The notes: generated from the letters alone by a model not told the origin. Counted from the stretch's first letter, positions 1 to 9,219 are shown. The stretch: DNA of 64,000 bases from JACVRW01 sp963808775 (GCA_963808775.1 CAWEGR010000005.1:124001-188000), one strand, 5' to 3'. Translations and numbers: made by a program.

Positions 1-1138
1 TGCAGAGCGTGGCGAGCCCGTAGCCGCCGCCGCGCGCCCTCAGCTCGTGGGCCAGCCGGCCGAGGACCCGCGCCCCCGAGGCCCCGAGCGGGTGGCCGAT
101 GGCAATCGCCCCGCCGCGGGTGTTGAGCCGCTCGGGGTCGAGCTCGGGCCAGCCGCGCAGGCAGGCGAGCGTCTGCGACGCGAACGCCTCGTTCAGCTCC
201 ACGGCCTCGATCTCGCCCCAGCCGATCCCCGCACGCGCGAGAGCCCGGTTCGCCGCCTCCACCGGGGCGATGCCGAACACGTCCGGGTCGACGCCGTGCG
301 CCGCGCTCGCCACCACGCGCGCGAGCGGGTCGAGGCCGATCCGGCTCCCCGCGGCCTCGTCGCCGAGCAGCAGCATCGACGCGCCGTCGTTCAGCGGCGA
401 GGAGTTGCCGGCGGTGACGGTCCCTCCCTCGACGAAGGCGGGCTCGAGGCGCGCGAGCTTCTCGAGCGAGGTGTCGGTCCGGATGCCCTCGTCGCGCTCC
501 AGCTCGACGCCGTCGAGCGGCACCACCTCGGCCATCGCGCCCTCGTCGTACGCGCGCGCGGCGAGCGTGTGGCTGCGCAGCGCGAACTCGTCCTGCTCCT
601 CGCGCGAGATGTCGTGGATACCGGCGAGCTTCTCGGCGCTTGCGCCGAGCGAGATCGTCCAGCGCTCCGGCATCTCCGGGTTGACCATGCGCCAGCCGAG
701 CGTGGTCGAGTGGAGCGTCTCGTGACCGGCGGGGAACCCCCTCCCGGGCTTGAGCAGCACCCACGGCGCGCGGCTCATCGACTCGACCCCGCCCGCCACC
801 ACGATCGACGCCTCGCCGGTCGCGATCGCGCGCGCCGCCTGGATCGAGGCCTCGAGGCTCGAGCCGCAGAGGCGGTTGACGGTGGCTCCGGGAACGGAGG
901 TGGGGAGGCCCGCGAGCAGCACCGCCATGCGGGCGACGTTGCGGTTGTCCTCGCCCGCCCCGTTCGCGTTGCCGAGCAGGACGTCGTCGATCTCCGCGGG
1001 ATCGAGCCCGGGCGCCCGTTCGAGCAGGGCGCCGAGCGCGCGGGCGGCGAGGTCGTCGGGACGGATCCCGGCGAGCGCGCCGCCGTAGCGGCCGAACGGC
1101 GTGCGGACCGCCGCGTAGAGGAAGGCGCTTCCGTTCAA
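1..1138 (-). CDS. Thiolase (acetyl-CoA acetyltransferase), 3' end cut by window edge
   Basis: Thiolase condensing or cleaving acyl-CoA in fatty-acid or aromatic catabolism. About 379 residues are visible. The acylated Cys lies in NRLCGSS near residue 90, followed by GGVESMSRAP, LNEAFASQ and the second active-site motif GHPLGASG. Only the last few residues, with the C-terminal CxGxGxG loop, lie beyond the window start. No ATG or GTG fits the N-terminus. I chose the TTG at 1138, which follows the TAG stop of the upstream hydrolase without a gap and gives the normal start NGSAFLYAAVRTPFGRYGG. The gene is probably co-transcribed with the metallo-hydrolase. Degradative versus biosynthetic role cannot be told from sequence. 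Confidence 0.9.
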   Translation of the reverse strand, partial: MNGSAFLYAAVRTPFGRYGGALAGIRPDDLAARALGALLERAPGLDPAEIDDVLLGNANGAGEDNRNVARMAVLLAGLPTSVPGATVNRLCGSSLEASIQAARAIATGEASIVVAGGVESMSRAPWVLLKPGRGFPAGHETLHSTTLGWRMVNPEMPERWTISLGASAEKLAGIHDISREEQDEFALRSHTLAARAYDEGAMAEVVPLDGVELERDEGIRTDTSLEKLARLEPAFVEGGTVTAGNSSPLNDGASMLLLGDEAAGSRIGLDPLARVVASAAHGVDPDVFGIAPVEAANRALARAGIGWGEIEAVELNEAFASQTLACLRGWPELDPERLNTRGGAIAIGHPLGASGARVLGRLAHELRARGGGYGLATLC

Positions 1139-1816
1139 CTAGACGGTGTGCGTCTCGCCCGGCTCGAGCACGACGACCTGCGAGGAAGTCTTCGCCTCGA
1201 CCTCGTCCTTGAAGCCATGGGCGTCCTGCTCGATCGGAGGGAACGTCCCGTGGTGGCAGGGGATCACCGTGTCCGCCTTGACCAGGCCCGCCGCGACCGC
1301 GGCGTCGGTGGGATCCATCGTGTAGAAGCCGCCGATGCACATCAGCGCGACGTCGATGTGGTCGCGCGCCGGGACGAGCGCCAGGTCCGAGAACAGCGCG
1401 GTGTCCCCGAGGTGGTAGACCGTCTTGCCGCCGAGGTTGATCACGAGGCCGGCCGGCGTGCATACCGTTCCGCTCGGCGTCGTGGACGTATGCCAGGCCG
1501 GCACCACCCGCACCCATCCGCCATCGAACTCGACGCTGCCGCCGATGTTCGGGCCGACCACGTTCTCGACGCCGGCATCCTCCAGCTCCCCCGCGACCTC
1601 CGTGATCGCCACCACCGTCGCGCCGGTGCGCTTGGCGATCTCGACCGTGTCGCCGAAGTGGTCCTGGTGGCCGTGCGTGAGGAACACGTGCGTCGGGTCG
1701 AGCTCGTGGTGTTCTGCGGCGGCCTTCGGATTACCCGTGAGGAACGGGTCGAGCAGGATGACGGTCTCGCCCTCGACGAGCTCGAAGCACGAGTGACCCA
1801 GAAAACGGATGTCCAT
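1139..1816 (-). CDS. Metal-dependent hydrolase, UPF0173 (metallo-beta-lactamase fold)
   Basis: 225-residue metallo-beta-lactamase-fold protein of the UPF0173 type, matching the family length. Metal ligands are visible: HGHQDHFGD (HxHxDH) near residue 50, GDTAL near residue 137 and CHHGTFPP near residue 190. The N-terminus MDIRFLGHSCFEL is characteristic. Substrate unknown; the family includes ester and lactam hydrolases. It is divergent from fbiC with about 64 bp between start codons, and its stop abuts the TTG of the thiolase. A purine-rich GGAGAG lies directly before the ATG. Confidence 0.9.
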   Translation of the reverse strand: MDIRFLGHSCFELVEGETVILLDPFLTGNPKAAAEHHELDPTHVFLTHGHQDHFGDTVEIAKRTGATVVAITEVAGELEDAGVENVVGPNIGGSVEFDGGWVRVVPAWHTSTTPSGTVCTPAGLVINLGGKTVYHLGDTALFSDLALVPARDHIDVALMCIGGFYTMDPTDAAVAAGLVKADTVIPCHHGTFPPIEQDAHGFKDEVEAKTSSQVVVLEPGETHTV

Positions 1817-1867
1817 CTCTCCATCTACCTCTCTCTTTGGGGAACGGAAGCATGACGCCTACCCGCG

Positions 1868-1873
1868 TACGAT
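1868..1873 (+). promoter_or_regulatory. Leaderless -10 box (TACGAT) for fbiC
   Basis: TACGAT ends 7 nt before the ATG at 1881, so the predicted transcript starts at or next to the start codon. There is no Shine-Dalgarno sequence before this ATG. The same geometry recurs at many genes in the window. Confidence 0.55.
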
Positions 1874-1880
1874 TGCCGCG

Positions 1881-4091
1881 ATGCGCCGACGCGTCACCTT
1901 CTCCCGCAACGTCACGTTGTCCCTGTCGCGCACCTGCAGCTCGTTCTGCAAGTACTGCGCGTTCGCGACGCATCGCACCCATCTGCACGATCCGGACGAG
2001 GTGATCGCGCTCATCGACGGCGCCGCGCGGCGCAACGTCAAGGAGCTGCTCGTGCTCACGGGCGAGCAGCCGGATCACCACGAGGGCGTGCGGGCGCGGC
2101 TGGCGGAGCTCGGCTTCGAGGACTTCGTGGCCTATGTCGTGTGGGCGTGCGAGCGGGCGCTCGAACGGGGCGTCCTGCCGCACACGAACCTCGGTGCCCT
2201 CGCGCGCGGTGACCTCGAGCGACTGCGCGAGGTCACGGCCTCCCAGGGCATGATGCTCGAGTCGCTCCGCGACGACCTCGTCGCCCATCAGGGCTCGCCC
2301 TCGAAGGACCCGCGGGTGCGGCTCGAGACGATCCGCGCGGCCGGGGAGCTCAGGATCCCGTTCACGTCCGGGATCCTGGTCGGGATCGGCGAGCGCGAGG
2401 AGGACCGCTTCGCGTCGCTCGAGGCGCTCGCCGCTCTGCATGCCGAGCACGGCCACCTGCAGGAGGTGATCCTCCAGAACTTCGTTCCGCACCGCCGCTA
2501 CTACGGCGAGGAGCCGGCCGAGATCGCGACGGAGGCGGCCGAGTCCTACTGGCGCACGGGGCTCAGCGGCGCCCCGGAGCACGACGCGCCCGCCTGGTCC
2601 ACGCCGGTGACGATCGAGGACATGAAGCGGCTCGTGGCCGAGGCGCGCCGGCTGATGCCGGGCGTGGGCGTCCAGGTGCCGCCGAACCTGGCGGACTGGT
2701 GGCCGGAGCTCGTCGAGGCGGGCGCCACCGATCTCGGTGGGCTGTCGAGCAACGGCGACCACATCTCGCCCGAGCACCCGTTCCCTTCGCCCCACCAGGT
2801 GCGCAAGCGGCTCGCCGAGGACGGCGTCGCGCTGACGGAGCGCCTGTGCGTGTACGCGCAGTACATCGATCCGGCCTGGATGGACCAGGGCGTGCTCGAC
2901 GTGATCAAGGCGCGCTTCTGGTCGTTCATCCCGCGCAGGGGCTCGGGCCGCCAGGACGCTCCGTTCGCGATCCGGTCGGACCTCGTGGGGCCGGCCGTGG
3001 AGCGGGCGCGCGACGGCGGCGAGCTGACCCCGGAGGAGCTGACGGCGATGTTCGCCGAGACGCGTCCCGAGGCGATCGAGGCGATGCGCGTGGCTGCGGA
3101 CGAGCTGCGCGAGGAGCTTCGCGGCGAGACCGTCACGTTCGTCGTGAACCGCAACATCAACGTCTCGAACGTCTGCATCGTCGGCTGCGCGTTCTGCGGC
3201 TTCGGACAGGGCAAGCGCTCGCCGGACGCCTACCAGCACGGCCGCGAGGAGTTCGTGCGCCGCGTGCTCGGGGCGGTCGAGTACGGCGCGACCGAGATCT
3301 GCATCCAGTCGGGCATCCACCCGGACTGGGGCTTCGAGGACTACCTCGGCTACCTGCGGCTCGCAAAGGAGACCGCGCCGGACATCCACCTGCACGCCTA
3401 CTCGCCGATGGAGGTCGCGCACATCTGCGACGTCTCGGGCCTGCCGCCCTCCGAGGTGTTCGCCGAGCTGAGGGAGGCGGGCCTCGGCTCGACTCCTGGG
3501 ACGGCGGCGGAGGTGCTGCACGACGGCGTGCGCGAGCGGATCAGCCCCAACAAGCTGCCGGTCGCGCGCTGGGTCGAGGTGATCGAGGCCTCGCACAGGG
3601 CGGGGCTGCGCTCGACGGCGACGGTGATGTTCGGCCACATCGAGGAGCCCTGGGAGCTCGCGGAGCACATGCGCGTGATCCGCGCGCTGCAGGAGCGGAC
3701 CGGGGGCCTCACCGAGTTCGTGCCGCTGTCGTTCATCCCGTTCCACACGCTGCTCGGCCGTACGCACGGGGTGGAGGAGATCTCGCGCGAGGAGAACCTG
3801 AAGCACACGGCCGTCTTCCGGCTCGCGCTCGGGCGGACCGTGCCGTCGCTGCAGGCGTCCTGGGTGAAGATGGGGCTCGAGACCGCCACCGAGTCGCTGC
3901 GCTGGGGCGTGAACGACCTGGGCGGAACGCTGATGGAGGAGTCGATCAGCCGGCTGGCGGGCTCCTACCACGGCGTCCGCCTCGACCCGCCCGAGCTGAT
4001 CGCGGCCGCGCACGCCGCCGGGCGGCCGGCGGCGGAGCGCACCACGCTCTACGAGATCCGCCGCGAGTGGCCGCTCGCGCTGGTGGCCTGA
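1881..4091 (+). CDS. fbiC: FO synthase, fused CofG-CofH (bifunctional radical SAM enzyme)
   Basis: 736-residue two-domain radical SAM protein that makes the 5-deazaflavin FO, precursor of coenzyme F420, from tyrosine and a flavin-pathway diaminouracil. The CofG half carries CX3CX2C at C19, C23, C26 (CSSFCKYC); the CofH half carries a second cluster motif at about C432, C436, C439 (CIVGCAFC). Fusion of the two is the actinobacterial form; archaea use separate proteins. ATG 1881 is preferred over the upstream in-frame ATG at 1809 because the latter overlaps the divergent hydrolase start and lies upstream of the -10 box. An F420-using oxidoreductase starts 5 bp downstream, consistent with an F420 operon. 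Confidence 0.95.
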   Translation: MRRRVTFSRNVTLSLSRTCSSFCKYCAFATHRTHLHDPDEVIALIDGAARRNVKELLVLTGEQPDHHEGVRARLAELGFEDFVAYVVWACERALERGVLPHTNLGALARGDLERLREVTASQGMMLESLRDDLVAHQGSPSKDPRVRLETIRAAGELRIPFTSGILVGIGEREEDRFASLEALAALHAEHGHLQEVILQNFVPHRRYYGEEPAEIATEAAESYWRTGLSGAPEHDAPAWSTPVTIEDMKRLVAEARRLMPGVGVQVPPNLADWWPELVEAGATDLGGLSSNGDHISPEHPFPSPHQVRKRLAEDGVALTERLCVYAQYIDPAWMDQGVLDVIKARFWSFIPRRGSGRQDAPFAIRSDLVGPAVERARDGGELTPEELTAMFAETRPEAIEAMRVAADELREELRGETVTFVVNRNINVSNVCIVGCAFCGFGQGKRSPDAYQHGREEFVRRVLGAVEYGATEICIQSGIHPDWGFEDYLGYLRLAKETAPDIHLHAYSPMEVAHICDVSGLPPSEVFAELREAGLGSTPGTAAEVLHDGVRERISPNKLPVARWVEVIEASHRAGLRSTATVMFGHIEEPWELAEHMRVIRALQERTGGLTEFVPLSFIPFHTLLGRTHGVEEISREENLKHTAVFRLALGRTVPSLQASWVKMGLETATESLRWGVNDLGGTLMEESISRLAGSYHGVRLDPPELIAAAHAAGRPAAERTTLYEIRREWPLALVA

Positions 4092-4096
4092 AGCGG

Positions 4097-5086
4097 ATGG
4101 CGGTCAGGATCGGATACAAGGCGTCCGCCGAGCAGTTCGGCCCGCGCGAGCTGCTCGAGTTCTCGACCGAGGCCGAGCGGGTCGGGCTCGACCTGGTGGC
4201 GATCTCGGACCACTTTCAGCCCTGGCGCCATCACGGCGGCCACGGGCCGTCGGCGCTCGCGTGGCTCGGCGCCGCGGGCGAGGTCACGAAGGATGCGGTG
4301 CTCGGGACGAGCGTGCTGACGCCCACCCTCCGCTACCACCCGTCGATGATCGCCCAGACCTTCGGCACACTCGGCGAGCTCTTTCCCGGACGCGTGTTCC
4401 TCGGCGTGGGGACCGGCGAGGCCATGAACGAGACGCCCGCCACCGGCCAGGAGTTCCCCGGCCGCAAGGAGCGGCGACTGCGGCTCGCCGAGGCCATCGC
4501 GCTGATCAAGCGGCTCTGGACCGAGGAGCGCGTGGACTTCGAGGGCGAGTACTACGCCACGTCCCGCGCCACGGTCTACGACAGGCCGGACGAGCCGGTG
4601 CCGATCTTCGTCGCCGCCTCCGGACCTCTGGCGGCGAGGCTCGCCGGCCGCGTCGGCGACGGCTTCATCTGCACGAGCGGCAAGGACCCGGAGCTCTACC
4701 GGACGCTGATCGACAACCTCGAGGAGGGTGCCGAGAAGGCCGGCCGCGACCCGGCGCAGATCCGCAGGATGATCGAGATCAAGGTGTCCTACGACCGCGA
4801 CCGCGACTACGCGCACGAGGCCTGCCGCTGGTGGGCCGCGCTCGCGCTCGCGCCGGAGCAGAAGGAGGGCATCGAGGATCCCCTCGAGATGGAACGGGTG
4901 GCCGACGAGAACGCGGACCGCGCCCACACCCGGTTCATCGTCTCCTCGGACCCCGAGGAGGTCGTCGAGCGCGTGCGCCCCTACCTCGAGCTCGGCTTCG
5001 AGGACCTCGTGCTGCACGCGCCGGGCGAGGACCAGCGGCGCTTCCTCACCCAGTTCTCGGAGGACGTGCTCCCGCTGCTGCGCTAG
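4097..5086 (+). CDS. F420-dependent oxidoreductase, luciferase-like (FGD type)
   Basis: 329-residue LLM-family protein resembling F420-dependent glucose-6-phosphate dehydrogenase. Family hallmarks are the N-terminal ISDHFQPW near residue 35 (His near the F420 pocket), LGTSVLTPTLRYHP, FLGVGTGEAMNE and the (beta/alpha)8 barrel length. It directly follows fbiC, so enzyme and cofactor synthesis are probably coupled. Whether the substrate is glucose 6-phosphate or another alcohol cannot be decided here. Its TAG stop shares the palindrome CTAG (5083-5086) with the stop of the convergent hydrolase. Confidence 0.9.
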   Translation: MAVRIGYKASAEQFGPRELLEFSTEAERVGLDLVAISDHFQPWRHHGGHGPSALAWLGAAGEVTKDAVLGTSVLTPTLRYHPSMIAQTFGTLGELFPGRVFLGVGTGEAMNETPATGQEFPGRKERRLRLAEAIALIKRLWTEERVDFEGEYYATSRATVYDRPDEPVPIFVAASGPLAARLAGRVGDGFICTSGKDPELYRTLIDNLEEGAEKAGRDPAQIRRMIEIKVSYDRDRDYAHEACRWWAALALAPEQKEGIEDPLEMERVADENADRAHTRFIVSSDPEEVVERVRPYLELGFEDLVLHAPGEDQRRFLTQFSEDVLPLLR

Positions 5087-6049
5087 CCGCCGAAGTTGCG
5101 CCGAAGCCAGCCCACGAGCAGCTCGTTCACCTCGCCTGGCTTCTCCTGTTGCAGCCAGTGCCCGGCGTCCGGGATCTCGTGCTTCTCGACCTGCGGGAGC
5201 AGCTCCTCGAGGCCATCGGTCGAGCCGCGCAGGAAGAACCAGTCATCGGCGGCCGAGATCATCAGCGCGGGCTTGTCGATCACGAACTCGTGACCGCTCG
5301 CCTCCTCCGTGTCCTTCGTGAGCGCCCGGTACCAGTTCAGCCCGCCGGTGAAGCCCGTGCGCGCGTAGTTGTCGACGTACACCGCGAGCTCCTCCTCGTT
5401 CAGCAACGGCTCGCCGAACAGCTGCGGGTCGCCCACGAACACGCCGGCCGGGACCTCGCGGATCTCCTCCGGCGCCGCCTCGAACTCGTCGAGCGTGTAG
5501 CCGCGCGTGCGGATCAGCTTGCGGAACGTGTCCTCCACGTCGCGCTCGAGCAGCGCCTCGCCCACCCCCGGCTCCTGGAAGGTGGCCATGTAGTGCTTCG
5601 GGCCGCGGACGTCGTCGTAGAACGCGAGCAGGTCCAGGCCGTCGAGGACGAAGTAGGGCGTGCAGAGGCTTCCCACGCCGAGGACGCGGTCGAGGGCGTA
5701 AACGCCCGAGTACCACGCGGGCATGCTGCCCCAGTCGTGCCCGAACCAGACCGCCTGCTCGATCTCGAGCGCGTCGAGCACGCCGGTGATGTCGGCGACG
5801 ATGTTCTTGACGGAGTAGCTCTGCGAATCGGCCGGCGCGTCGCTCGCGCCGTAGCCGCGCATGTCCGGAACGATCACGCGGAAGCCGGCGTCGACGATCG
5901 GCCCGATCTGGTTGCGCCAGGAGAACGCGAGCTCGGGGAAGCCGTGCAGAAGCAGCACCGGGGTGCCTTCACCCGCCTCGTGCACCGACAGCTCGATGCC
6001 GTTCGTCGCTATCCGCCGTGCAGGAGGGGAACTGCGTGCTCGTCGCCAT
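5083..6049 (-). CDS. Alpha/beta hydrolase, epoxide-hydrolase-like (frameshift near N-terminus)
   Basis: Alpha/beta-hydrolase of about 320 residues. It has the oxyanion motif LLLHGFPE, the nucleophile elbow GHDWGS with Asp as nucleophile (epoxide hydrolase or haloalkane dehalogenase chemistry rather than an esterase), and the catalytic His in PDAGHWLQQE close to the C-terminus. The body frame has no start codon before RIATNGIELSV. An ATG at 6049 lies exactly 7 nt after TAGCGT but is in another frame, so I infer a one-base indel around 6020. Orientation is convergent with the F420 oxidoreductase. Confidence 0.82.
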
Positions 6050-6056
6050 GCCCGCG

Positions 6057-6062
6057 ACGCTA
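6057..6062 (-). promoter_or_regulatory. Leaderless -10 box (TAGCGT) for the alpha/beta hydrolase
   Basis: TAGCGT on the minus strand, 7 nt before the ATG at 6049. It supports that start although the frame is broken just after it. Confidence 0.5.
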
Positions 6063-6075
6063 AGAGAGCGCCGCG

Positions 6076-6098
6076 CGCCCGCGCACCGGGTGCGGGCG
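6076..6098 (-). terminator. GC-rich hairpin downstream of the SDR gene
   Basis: CGCCC/GGGCG closes over GCAC/GTGC with a 2-nt bulge. It lies in the 78-bp gap between the SDR stop and the hydrolase start, on the transcribed strand of the SDR. There is no T tract, so this is a weak terminator call. Confidence 0.35.
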
Positions 6099-6127
6099 AG
6101 CGCCCTGTAGAAGCCACAGCCCGGGGC

Positions 6128-7040
6128 TCAGCGGTAGCCGCTGTCGTCCGCCGGCAGGCCGGGATCCTGCACCTCGACCATGTAGCGCCAGGCGTCCGGT
6201 TGCGTGCCGTCGAGATCGGTGAAGCCGTACTCGCGCGCGAGCGCGCCGCTCGACAGCGACTGGCCCGAGAAGCGCGCCACCTCCGGGTCGGCGGCGAGCG
6301 CCGCGACCGCGCGGCCGACGTATCGAGGCGATTCCGAGATCGCGAAGTGGGGCCGGGTGCGGGTGGCGTCGCGCCAGTTCTCCTCGCTGACCTCGAAGGC
6401 ATCGAGCATCATCTCGGACCGCAGCCAGCCCGGAGTCAGGGCCAGCGCAGTGGCGCCGTGCGGGCGCAGCTCCTCGGCCTGGCTCCAGGCGAGCCGCAGG
6501 TTGGACGCCTTCGCGAGGTCGTAGAACGCGGACAGCCGGTAGTTCACCGCGTTGTACTCGGCGGTGCCGTCCGTGACCTCGACGACCAGGCCGCCCGGCT
6601 CGCGGATCAGGAGCGGCAGGGCGAAATGGCTCGTGATCAGATGCGTGTCGATCGCGAGACGGAGCAACCTCAGGCCGCGCTCGAGGTCGTGCTCCCAGAT
6701 CGGCACGTTCCAGTCGACGAGCCGCTCACCGCCCCAGATGTCGTTGACGAGCACGTCGAGGCGGCCATGGTCCGCGTCGATCTGCTCGCACAGGGCGCGC
6801 ACCGCCCCCTGGTCGAGATGGTCCACCGCGACCGCGATGCCCTCGCCGCCCGCGGCGTCGACGAGCTCGGCCGTCTCCTCGATCGTCTCGGGACGGTCGT
6901 ACTCGGAGCGCGCCCCGCGCGTGCTGCGGCCGGTCACGTAGACGGTCGCGCCGGCCTCGCCGAGGCCGACGGCGATCCCTCGTGCCCGCGCCCCTCGTCG
7001 CGCCCGCCACGAGCGCGACCCTGCCTGTCAGTGCTCCCAT
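6128..7040 (-). CDS. Short-chain dehydrogenase/reductase (one frameshift)
   Basis: Classical SDR of about 300 residues. The N-terminus MGALTGRVALVAGATRGAG carries the glycine-rich NAD(P) motif in one frame; the sequence resumes in another frame from VTGRSTRGARSEYDRPE after a single-base indel near 6985. The catalytic pair is in YDLAK (Tyr and Lys), near residue 185 of the joined protein, and NDIWGG replaces the usual NNAG. The start ATG at 7040 lies 7 nt after TAGTCT, another leaderless-type promoter. Substrate unknown. Confidence 0.85.
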
Positions 7041-7102
7041 GGGCGGCAGACTACGCCCGGCCGCCGGACGAGGGGGTCCGGCGGCCGAGGTGGTCAGGAG
7101 GA

Positions 7103-7531
7103 TCAGACCGCGATGCCCTCTCGCACCTGCGTGAGCCGGAAGTGGTTTCCGGACGGGTCGCGGAACGACGCGTCGATGCCGTAGGGCCGCTCCTCGGGAG
7201 TGTCCACGAACTCGACGCCGCGCCCGCTCAGCTCCTCGTAGGAGCGCCGGCAATCGTCCGTGGTCAGGAAGACCGTGCCGGCGACACCCTTGCCCATCGT
7301 GTCGCGGATCTGCGCGATGGTCTCCTCGGTGAACACCGGCGGGCCGGGGATCGCCATCAGGACGATCGAGACGTCGTCCTGTCCGGGAGGCGCCACCGTG
7401 AGCCAGCGGAAGTCGCCGAGCTCCGGCATCGTCACGTCGGCCTTCACCTCCATCCCGAGCTTGTCCGTATAGAAGGCGAGCGCCTCCTCCTGGTCGTGAA
7501 CCCATAGCTGTGCGTTTGCGATCTTGATCAT
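7103..7531 (-). CDS. VOC-superfamily protein (glyoxalase/bleomycin-resistance fold)
   Basis: 142-residue vicinal oxygen chelate protein. The N-terminal half-fold is IANAQLWVHDQEEALAFYTDKLGM and the C-terminal repeat ends in FRDPSGNHFRLTQV. The last motif often carries a metal-binding Glu, here replaced by His/Arg, so catalysis is uncertain. The ATG at 7531 is preceded by TAGCGT 6 nt upstream, inside the stop region of the adjacent AraC gene, so it can be transcribed separately. AraC-VOC pairs are common and may act on the same ligand. Confidence 0.85.
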   Translation of the reverse strand: MIKIANAQLWVHDQEEALAFYTDKLGMEVKADVTMPELGDFRWLTVAPPGQDDVSIVLMAIPGPPVFTEETIAQIRDTMGKGVAGTVFLTTDDCRRSYEELSGRGVEFVDTPEERPYGIDASFRDPSGNHFRLTQVREGIAV

Positions 7532-7540
7532 GCGAGCACG

Positions 7541-7975
7541 CTAAACCGGCACGTCCGCGCTGTCTTCTCGAAACGTGCTGTGTTGTGGCCACGCCTGACG
7601 GCGGAGGATGCAGGAGGGCACACGCGCGTGTGACGATGCGGGCGGATGCGCGTCTCTGTAGGCCGTGGGGGACATTCCGAAGGTTCGCGTGAACGAGCTG
7701 GTGAACGAGCCCACGCTCGTGAGCCCGACCGACAGGCAGACGTCCGCGACCGAACGGTCCGTGTAGCGCAGGAGCGACGCGGCGCGCTCCATCCGGCGCA
7801 TGAGCAGATAGGCGTGTGGGGCCACGCCGAACGCCTTCCGGAACTCGCGGCTGAAGTGCGCGCGCGACAGGCCCGCCGCGGCGGCGAGGTCATCCACCTC
7901 GAGCGGGTCGACATAGCGCGAGTCGGCGAGGTCGCGGGCCCGGAGCAGGTGTCGGGCTGGGGGAACGAACGCCAC
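7541..7975 (-). CDS. AraC-family transcriptional regulator (DNA-binding domain only)
   Basis: 144-residue protein consisting essentially of the two-helix-turn-helix AraC domain: VDDLAAAAGLSRAHFSREFRKAFG as the first HTH and VADVCLSVGLTSVGSFTSSFTRTFGMSP as the second. There is no ligand-binding domain. The GTG start at 7975 lies 6 nt after CATACT, a leaderless-type -10. It ends 9 bp before the VOC gene on the same strand, which is probably its target. Confidence 0.88.
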   Translation of the reverse strand: MAFVPPARHLLRARDLADSRYVDPLEVDDLAAAAGLSRAHFSREFRKAFGVAPHAYLLMRRMERAASLLRYTDRSVADVCLSVGLTSVGSFTSSFTRTFGMSPTAYRDAHPPASSHARVPSCILRRQAWPQHSTFREDSADVPV

Positions 7976-8017
7976 GGCCCGAGTATGGCGGCCGGCTGTG
8001 GGTCGGCGACGCGACGC

Positions 8018-8791
8018 TCAGCCGAGCGGCTCGCCGCGCACGTGGTCGACGGCGAACAGCGGCACGTGGTCCGGGTCCTCGCAGAGGTCCGCCCTGTCCG
8101 GGAAGTCGAAGACGGCGACCATCATCTGCATCGGATACGCCGGTGCCTGTGCGACGTGGCGGATGTGCCTCTCGTCGACGTAGAAGTCGACGCCGTCCGG
8201 CCGCCACTCCGCCGCGTAGACGTGGTGGGCGCTCACGTCGAGATCGATGCGCGGCGCCTCGAAGTGGTCCTCGAGGGCCGGGTCGCGAAACGGACGCAGG
8301 CCGTGACCGAGCTCGGCGCTCGGGCCGTCGCCGATCGCGTCGCCGAAGACCTCGAAGAGCAGGAGCTCCCCGGACTGCTCAGGCGCCTGCTCGAGGCCGG
8401 ACATCCACACGCCCGCCATCGAGCGCGGGCTCAGCTCCATGCGCGCCCGCACCTCGAGCCGCCCGTACTCGGGCGTCCATCCCCACAGCTCGGGCTGTTC
8501 CTCGCGCACGACCTGACCGTCCCGGAACGGCTGCTGCCCGACCGTGCTGCCGGCCTCGCCCGAGAACACACCCGACTGGATGCCGGAGACGCGCAGCGGC
8601 GGCTCGTGATCGCCGGCGCACCAGAGCCCCTGATCGGGCGGGATCGTGAGCCGGAGCTCGGAGCCCGCGATCTCGTAGGTGGCCGCCGAGTCGGCGCGCG
8701 AGCTCCACTGCGGGAGGTAATGCGGAACCCATACCGCGGTGTCGAGGTCCGGACCGGCGAAGTCGTCGTGGAACTCGTCGCGGGCGGGCAT
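8018..8791 (-). CDS. Glycoside hydrolase family 16-like protein with altered catalytic motif
   Basis: 257-residue beta-jelly-roll protein of the GH16 (laminarinase/lichenase) type: EFHDDFAGPDLDTAVWVPHYLPQW at the N-terminus, YGRLEVRARM and HVYAAEWRPDGVDFYVDE are typical. In active GH16 enzymes the catalytic motif is ExDxE or ExDxxE. Here it reads ELLLFE, keeping the two Glu but replacing the central Asp by Leu. There is no signal peptide after the chosen ATG (8791), so it would be cytoplasmic. An upstream in-frame ATG at 8887 adds a composition-poor tail and was not used. A weak -10 (GAAGAT) lies 6 nt before 8791. Confidence 0.72.
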   Translation of the reverse strand: MPARDEFHDDFAGPDLDTAVWVPHYLPQWSSRADSAATYEIAGSELRLTIPPDQGLWCAGDHEPPLRVSGIQSGVFSGEAGSTVGQQPFRDGQVVREEQPELWGWTPEYGRLEVRARMELSPRSMAGVWMSGLEQAPEQSGELLLFEVFGDAIGDGPSAELGHGLRPFRDPALEDHFEAPRIDLDVSAHHVYAAEWRPDGVDFYVDERHIRHVAQAPAYPMQMMVAVFDFPDRADLCEDPDHVPLFAVDHVRGEPLG

Positions 8792-8874
8792 GGATGCATC
8801 TTCACGGTTTGCGTCCGGCGGGGTCCGGGCAGGCGTGGCGTGAACTCGCAGATCGACCTCGGAGGACCGCGAAG

Positions 8875-9219
8875 ATGGCATCGACAAGGACCTCGCAGCA
8901 CCGGTATCGGAGTGCTGGACGCAGAAGGCAGCCGGAGCCGAACGGGCCGCAGAAGCTCGTGAACGCCGTGCGCCAGATGCTTCCGGGCAGCGCCTCGAAG
9001 GAAAAGCAGGAAGGGCAGTTCGCTTCCGCTCGTGGGCGACCTGCTGAGCGGCTCGAAGGCGAACTCAAAGGGCAGGCACGGCCAGACCCGCGGCCGCGCC
9101 GCGAAGCCGGCCCTCATGGGCGCGGCGGGCGCCGGCGTGGCCGGTGCGGCCGCATACGCCACGCGCCGCAAGCGTGCCGGCAAGAAGGAGCCCGCCACGC
9201 CGGTGGGCGGACCGTCTGA
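8875..9219 (+). CDS. Small basic hypothetical protein (frameshifted)
   Basis: I do not recognise this protein. The frame from ATG 8875 gives KLVNAVRQMLPGSASK, and after an indel near 8999 a second frame continues with RKSRKGSSLPLVGDLLSGSK, then KPALMGAAGAGVAGAAAYAT and a Lys/Arg-rich tail. The result is about 115 residues, strongly basic, with one short Ala/Gly hydrophobic segment near the C-terminus that could be a membrane helix. The frame runs past the likely stop (TGA 9217-9219) unless there is a second indel. It lies between a divergent GH16-like gene and a convergent methyltransferase. Confidence 0.5.
   Translation: MASTRTSQHRYRSAGRRRQPEPNGPQKLVNAVRQMLPGSASKEKQEGQFASARGRPAERLEGELKGQARPDPRPRREAGPHGRGGRRRGRCGRIRHAPQACRQEGARHAGGRTV

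Noticed and set aside
1809..1880. ATG 1809 as the fbiC start
   Set aside because: It overlaps the divergent hydrolase start and lies upstream of the -10 box; the added residues are not family-like.
47..4013. Long open frames opposite the thiolase, hydrolase and fbiC genes (e.g. plus 47-1855 and minus 1731-4013)
   Set aside because: They are Arg/Ala/Asp-rich shadows of GC-rich genes with clear motifs on the other strand. The same applies to long antisense frames throughout the window.
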